Source: Bradyrhizobium sp. (lineage in GTDB: Bacteria > Pseudomonadota > Alphaproteobacteria > Rhizobiales > Xanthobacteraceae). Taken from it: a stretch of 37,852 bases of DNA. This document shows positions 34,374-37,852 of this stretch, piece by piece. The stretch is from NCBI RefSeq assembly GCF_027451485.1, contig NZ_DAIDJE010000165.1, positions 1 through 37,852 of the forward strand, read 5' to 3'. How positions within the stretch are numbered: position 1 is the first letter of the stretch; the number at the start of each line of letters is the position of its first letter. The notes beneath the pieces are model-generated. The model made no database searches. It saw only the letters and a list, made by a program, of their open reading frames with translations, and was not told the DNA's origin. Both the position numbers and the translations under genes were made by a program.

Positions 34374-34441
34374 TACGGCAATTTTCCGTTGGCCCGATCC
34401 GAGCTTTCCGGCCGGTCTTTTAACATGTCGTGTTCAGGTTC

Positions 34442-34469
34442 GGTACACCGGAAAGTCTGCCGGTGTACC
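34442..34469. other. Perfect 10-bp inverted repeat between cupredoxin and sigma genes
   Basis: GGTACACCGG (34442-34451) and CCGGTGTACC (34460-34469) are perfect inverted repeats with an eight-base loop. It begins 36 bases after the cupredoxin stop and about 70 bases before the sigma start. There is no T-run on either strand, so it is either a weak terminator or an operator for a dimeric regulator. Confidence 0.5.
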
Positions 34470-34504
34470 TTGCCTGCCCCTGCTCACCGAATCCCACGGC
34501 GTGA

Positions 34505-34855
34505 TTACTTCACGATGATCGTGCCGGTCATCTGCGGATGCAGTCCGCAAAAATAGCTGAAGGTGCCGGGACCGGTGAAGGTGAAAGAGTAGGAATCGTC
34601 GGTGTCGAGCGCCTTCGAACGAAAGGACTTGTCGCTCGCGATTACGGTGTGCGGGATGTCATCGTGATTGACCCACTTCACCGTCGTACCTGCCGGAACG
34701 GTAAGGTCGTGCGGACCGAAGGTGAAGTTGTCGATGACCACCTCATTGGGCGCCTGCGCCGCACGCGCGCCGTAGGCGAGGCACGCGCCGGCAATCGGAC
34801 CGAGCAGCAGCGCGATCAAGACGGCGCGGCGCGATGGATTTACGAATTTGCGCAT
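34505..34855 (-). CDS. Cupredoxin (type I copper protein, plastocyanin/amicyanin-like)
   Basis: A protein of 116 residues. After an N-terminal signal (about 1-33, including the R9-R10 pair), the mature domain has the single-copper ligand set His69 (DIPHTV), Cys103, His106 and Met109 (FSYFCGLHPQMTGTIIVK), as in amicyanin and plastocyanin. It should be a small periplasmic electron carrier. ATG 34855 follows GAGGA and lies 14 bases after the metallophosphoesterase stop, so both form an operon on the - strand. The open frame upstream to 35164 is only a shadow. The partner could be a respiratory enzyme or the neighbouring dehydrogenase, but no evidence ties it to one. Confidence 0.92.
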   Translation of the reverse strand: MRKFVNPSRRAVLIALLLGPIAGACLAYGARAAQAPNEVVIDNFTFGPHDLTVPAGTTVKWVNHDDIPHTVIASDKSFRSKALDTDDSYSFTFTGPGTFSYFCGLHPQMTGTIIVK

Positions 34856-34869
34856 GGAAGTCCTCAGGA

Positions 34870-35820
34870 TTAGCCGGCCAGCGTCTTGTCGATGATGGCG
34901 AGCGGCTTGTTGCCTTGCATGACCGTGACGGTCGACAGGCCGAGTTTGCTGCGGAGCTGATCGGCGGGGACGAGCATCGGTCCCGGTGAAGGCGCGCTGC
35001 CCGGCGCGGGCTGCGGGAACGCGGTCGACAGTGCCGTGTGGAAGGTCATTTTGCCTTCGACCTTCTGGGCGAGTTGATGGATGTGACCGTTGAGAACGGT
35101 GACCGAACCGAAGCGCTTGAGCAGGTCGAGCGCGCGCTGGCCGTCGTCGGTGCCCCAGCCCCATTCCCTGTAGAGGACGTAAAGCGGGATATGGGAGAAC
35201 ACGACGATCGGCGTCGAGTTCGACCTGCCTTTCAGATCTGCCTCGAGCCAGGCGAGTTGTTCAGCGCCGAGATTGCCGAGGCCACCGGCTTTCAAGTCCA
35301 CGACGTTGACGAGGCCGATGAAATGGACGCCGTGATCGTCGTAGGAGTACCAGCCCGCGCCCTTCGCGCCCTTGCCGTAGCGATCGAGATAGGCCTTGCC
35401 GCGGTCTTCATCGATGATGTCGTGCTCGCCGGGCACCCAGTGCACCTGAAGGCCGGTTTCACCGAATACCTTGTCGGCGTTGTCGAACTCGGCAGGCCTG
35501 GAAAGATGGGTGATGTCGCCGGTGTGGATGATGAACGACGGCTTGACCGGCATCGCCTTCACCTTGGCAACCGCCTCCCGCAGCGTACCGAGCGCGTCGG
35601 GATTCGCCGCCTTGTCGAACCCGATATGACTGTCGCTCATTTGCAGGAAGGTAAAGCCGCTGACGGCTTCCGCCGCGGCGGCCTCGCCGATCAATCCGAT
35701 GGAGTGAGGCACGCCGCCGCTGACGGTCCACAGGACGCCGGTTCCTGCCCAGACCATGCATTCCAGCACGTCGCGGCGCCCCACTCCCTTGATCTGATCG
35801 TCAGCGGCCGTTTTCGCCAT
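34870..35820 (-). CDS. Calcineurin-like metallophosphoesterase, exported
   Basis: A protein of 316 residues. The N-terminus has a Tat-like motif (GVGRRDVLECMVWAGTG), so it is likely exported. The metallophosphoesterase motifs are all present: DSH (Asp63, His65), GD (Gly101, Asp102 in HTGDITH), GEHD in place of GNHD (residues 131-134), FSHIPLY and NGHIH. The Glu in place of the conserved Asn of GNHD is an exception worth noting. These enzymes are dinuclear-metal hydrolases of phosphomonoesters or diesters; substrate unknown. It starts the operon that includes the cupredoxin gene. A GGGAATAAAC box in its upstream region could be a sigma-factor -35 element. Confidence 0.9.
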   Translation of the reverse strand: MAKTAADDQIKGVGRRDVLECMVWAGTGVLWTVSGGVPHSIGLIGEAAAAEAVSGFTFLQMSDSHIGFDKAANPDALGTLREAVAKVKAMPVKPSFIIHTGDITHLSRPAEFDNADKVFGETGLQVHWVPGEHDIIDEDRGKAYLDRYGKGAKGAGWYSYDDHGVHFIGLVNVVDLKAGGLGNLGAEQLAWLEADLKGRSNSTPIVVFSHIPLYVLYREWGWGTDDGQRALDLLKRFGSVTVLNGHIHQLAQKVEGKMTFHTALSTAFPQPAPGSAPSPGPMLVPADQLRSKLGLSTVTVMQGNKPLAIIDKTLAG

Positions 35821-35880
35821 GTCATCTTCTCCCTCGGTGAGCCGGGTGGCTCCACTTGGCGCAGGATTGCGCCCTACGAG

Positions 35881-35913
35881 GATGAAGACTCGCGCGCTTC
35901 GCCGTTTATTCCC
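35881..35913 (-). promoter_or_regulatory. Candidate ECF-type promoter upstream of the metallophosphoesterase gene
   Basis: On the - strand GGGAATAAAC (35913-35904) is followed, after 14 bases, by GTCTTCATC (35889-35881); taking GGGAATAA and GTCT as the core elements gives a 16-base spacer, which fits ECF promoters. It lies about 60 bases upstream of the metallophosphoesterase start. I found no copy upstream of the sigma gene itself, so assignment to the neighbouring ECF factor is inference. Confidence 0.3.
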
Positions 35914-35970
35914 GGCCGGCGGCAGCGACGGTAAACGGCCGGTTCCGGAAGGGCCGATCCGGCAGGCATC

Positions 35971-36009
35971 CTAAAAAGAATTGGGGGAGCGGAAATTCCG
36001 CTCCCCCAA
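35971..36009 (-). terminator. Rho-independent terminator of the porin gene
   Basis: TTGGGGGAGCGGAA (35981-35994) and TTCCGCTCCCCCAA (35996-36009) form an almost perfect 14-base stem with a tiny loop. On the - strand it is followed by TTCTTTTTAG (35980-35971), a T-run, and it lies 28 bases after the porin stop (36037). Confidence 0.9.
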
Positions 36010-36036
36010 CAACTTTAGATTTGGCTTCGGTCTGGC

Positions 36037-37743
36037 TTAGAACTGGTAGCGCAGACCGATGCCGGGATCGAACGTCGAGATGTGGGTGTTCATCACACCA
36101 GGAGTGCCGTTGGCGGTCGACAGCATGGTGCCGCTTGCGAAGCCACCGAACTTCTGGTTCCAGGCTACGCCGGCATACATGTCGACGTGACGGGCGAAAC
36201 GCCAGTCCATCGCGACGCTGACCATGTCCTGGCCACCGGCGCAGCCCGCAGAGGCGGCGCTGTTGGCGGCGCAGGCGGCAGCCTGGTTGCCTGGAGCGGG
36301 ACCCGCTCCCGGAACATTGGAGTACTGCCCGGTCGGGATACCAGAACCGACCTGGAAGTAGCCGGCGCGCTGGCCATAGTACGAAGCCGCGATGTCCAGG
36401 GTCGGGGTGATCGAGTACTTCGCGCCGATCCAGAACACGTTCAGGTTCTTGTCCTGGGCGTAGAAGTTGTTGTTGACGAAGGCGAGGTTATAGCCCGCGT
36501 AAATGAACGCACCCGGAGCCAGCGCGTTGTTCGGGTTCTGATACTGGACGTGCTCATACCCGCCGTAGAACTTCCACGGACCGATCGTATAACGAGCGGC
36601 AACCTGGAAGACGGTGTTATCGGAGACGATGCCCGACATGCAACCCAGCGAACAGGGGATTGTATATCCGACGCCGTTGCCCGTCGCGGAGGCCTGGTTG
36701 GCAGACAACAGAGCGACCTGCGACGACGACATGGTCGCCGGAAGAACGAGGGCGTCGCTGATGTGGCCACCGACGAAGTCCATCGAGAAGCCCATGTAGT
36801 CGAAGCCGAGATCGCCTTCGAAGGCATTGTTGGTGGCGCTGTTGCCGCCGTTGCGCAGCTGCGCCTCAACTGCCAACCGCACCGGGCCGACGTTCAGGCG
36901 ATACTCATAGGAGTTGTCGTAGATGCGGTCTTCGGTATCGCCGCCGCCGCCGGAAGCGCCTTCGAAGGTGAGCAGCGACCAGGCGTTCGAGCCGGACAGC
37001 GCGTCATAGTTGACGACGAGGTCCGAGCTCAGCGCCGACTGACGGCCCATGGTGAAGGTACCATAGGTGGGCGAACTGACACCGAAGTAAGCGGCATTGT
37101 TGAACATCTCGCCGCCCTTCGACGAGTCGCCGTAGGAGTTGGCGAAACCGCCGCCGAGCTGCGGCGACTGGCCGAGGCCGTTGTTCTGCTGGAAGCCGCC
37201 GAGCTGGTTGGCATTCATGCCGCTCGCCGGGTTGAACAGGGTCTGCAGGTTGAACACGGCGTACAGGTTGTCGCCGATCTCCTGCTTGCCGCGCAGACCG
37301 ATGAACGAGGTGCTCATCTGGTTGGCTGCAACGCCGAAGTAGGAGCCGTTGGAGGCCTTTTCGACCATGTAGTTCAGCGGGCCGCCGGCCAGTGCGTTGA
37401 ACGGCGTGCCGTGCTGTTGATAGTCGATGCCCATGTCGAAGTTGCCGTAGACGCAAATGCCCTTGATGCAGATGTCGTCGTTCTCCGGCGGCCGGGCCTT
37501 GACGGCGGCCTTGTAGGGCAGATCGGCGGCCATCGCGTCGACCGGGCTGATGGTCGGCGCGGCTTCTTTCTGCGCTTCAAGCGCCTTCTGACGCTTCTCG
37601 AGATCGGCGAGACGCTTGGTCATCGCCGCGTTCTGCTCGCGGAGTTGCTTGGCCTGGGCCTGGATATCGCCCAGCTCGTCGGCGTGAGCCGCCGTCGCTG
37701 CAAAAGCCAGGACGGCTGCTGCTGAGATAAAAGTCCTTTTCAC
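36037..37743 (-). CDS. Outer-membrane porin with N-terminal coiled coil
   Basis: A protein of 568 residues. A signal peptide (KRTFISAAAVLAFAATAAHA, cleavage before DELGD) is followed by a charged coiled-coil helix at about 24-60 (IQAQAKQLREQNAAMTKRL and LEKRQKALEAQ), and then a long beta-barrel part with alternating aromatic strands, ending in a C-terminal Phe (GLRYQF), as expected for outer-membrane barrels. Two cysteine-containing loops are visible (DDICIKGICVYG and IPCSLGCMSG, plus AACAANSAASAGCAGG). It is a general diffusion porin of the Bradyrhizobium-type family, probably trimeric. I chose the GTG at 37743, which has GGGGGA just upstream; a TTG at 37770 would add nine residues before the signal peptide. 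A strong terminator follows the gene. Confidence 0.9.
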   Translation of the reverse strand: MKRTFISAAAVLAFAATAAHADELGDIQAQAKQLREQNAAMTKRLADLEKRQKALEAQKEAAPTISPVDAMAADLPYKAAVKARPPENDDICIKGICVYGNFDMGIDYQQHGTPFNALAGGPLNYMVEKASNGSYFGVAANQMSTSFIGLRGKQEIGDNLYAVFNLQTLFNPASGMNANQLGGFQQNNGLGQSPQLGGGFANSYGDSSKGGEMFNNAAYFGVSSPTYGTFTMGRQSALSSDLVVNYDALSGSNAWSLLTFEGASGGGGDTEDRIYDNSYEYRLNVGPVRLAVEAQLRNGGNSATNNAFEGDLGFDYMGFSMDFVGGHISDALVLPATMSSSQVALLSANQASATGNGVGYTIPCSLGCMSGIVSDNTVFQVAARYTIGPWKFYGGYEHVQYQNPNNALAPGAFIYAGYNLAFVNNNFYAQDKNLNVFWIGAKYSITPTLDIAASYYGQRAGYFQVGSGIPTGQYSNVPGAGPAPGNQAAACAANSAASAGCAGGQDMVSVAMDWRFARHVDMYAGVAWNQKFGGFASGTMLSTANGTPGVMNTHISTFDPGIGLRYQF

Positions 37744-37852
37744 GTAGATCCCCCAAAATAGGCGCGGCAAAAGGAAATATGCCGCGGACTGCTAAAGGTA
37801 CGGAGCCTCGAACGAGGACTCCTACGTGAATCATCCTGCATCACCTCGCCGT

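Noticed and set aside
34374..34441. ECF autoregulatory promoter upstream of the sigma gene
   Set aside because: GAAC and GTTA elements are present on the - strand but only 13 bases apart, too short for ECF spacing.
36082..37725. 547-codon + strand frame opposite the porin
   Set aside because: The - strand frame has a signal peptide, barrel pattern, C-terminal Phe and a terminator; the + frame has none.

Overview
The window reads as alphaproteobacterial chromosome: GC-rich and densely packed, with many stop/start overlaps, Tat-type signals on binding proteins and oxidoreductases, and ECF and HWE-kinase signalling. It appears to be compositionally two-part. Positions 1 to about 12.9 kb are very GC-rich (single 60-base lines I counted gave 44/60 and 51/60 G+C). 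From about 13.1 kb the composition is milder (35/60 and 38/60 on two lines), and the genes look Bradyrhizobium-like: a porin with an N-terminal coiled coil, a poly-HAMP hybrid kinase and an intergenic TTTTCCG palindrome. Those lineage impressions come from memory of the families, not from a search. No gene-free stretch exceeds 300 bases; the longest is 275 bases (20172-20446).

Left part. A partial M20 peptidase (1-627) is followed by a tightly coupled + strand chain: a degenerate trypsin-like/PDZ protein, an O-antigen-ligase-like membrane protein, a GT9 heptosyltransferase-like enzyme and a GT4 glycosyltransferase. These look like envelope polysaccharide genes. The chain runs by overlap into a small-molecule cluster: a fumarylacetoacetate-hydrolase-family enzyme, an atypical AroE-like dehydrogenase and a FAD aromatic monooxygenase. 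Next come a small lipoprotein, then a - strand OmpR-type two-component system divergent from a Met/Gly-rich Spy-like periplasmic protein, and a - strand luciferase-like (LLM) oxidoreductase.

Middle. A complete HAAT-type (Liv) ABC importer operon, with two tandem Tat-type binding proteins, runs 13174-19140. After it come an orphan MCE/MlaD-like protein and a signalling block: a 2004-residue soluble hybrid histidine kinase with ten 92-residue poly-HAMP repeats, GAF, HisKA, HATPase and three receiver domains, then a receiver-PAS-HWE kinase. The large kinase has the architecture and repeat consensus of fungal group III (Nik1/Os-1) kinases and is the most striking feature of the window. A HAD-family protein follows, behind a palindromic intergenic repeat.

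Right part (all - strand). A three-gene overlapping operon encodes a periplasmic molybdenum hydroxylase (tri-haem cytochrome c, 2Fe-2S subunit, Mo subunit). Upstream lie an ECF sigma/anti-sigma pair and a metallophosphoesterase/cupredoxin pair, and last a porin with a clear intrinsic terminator.
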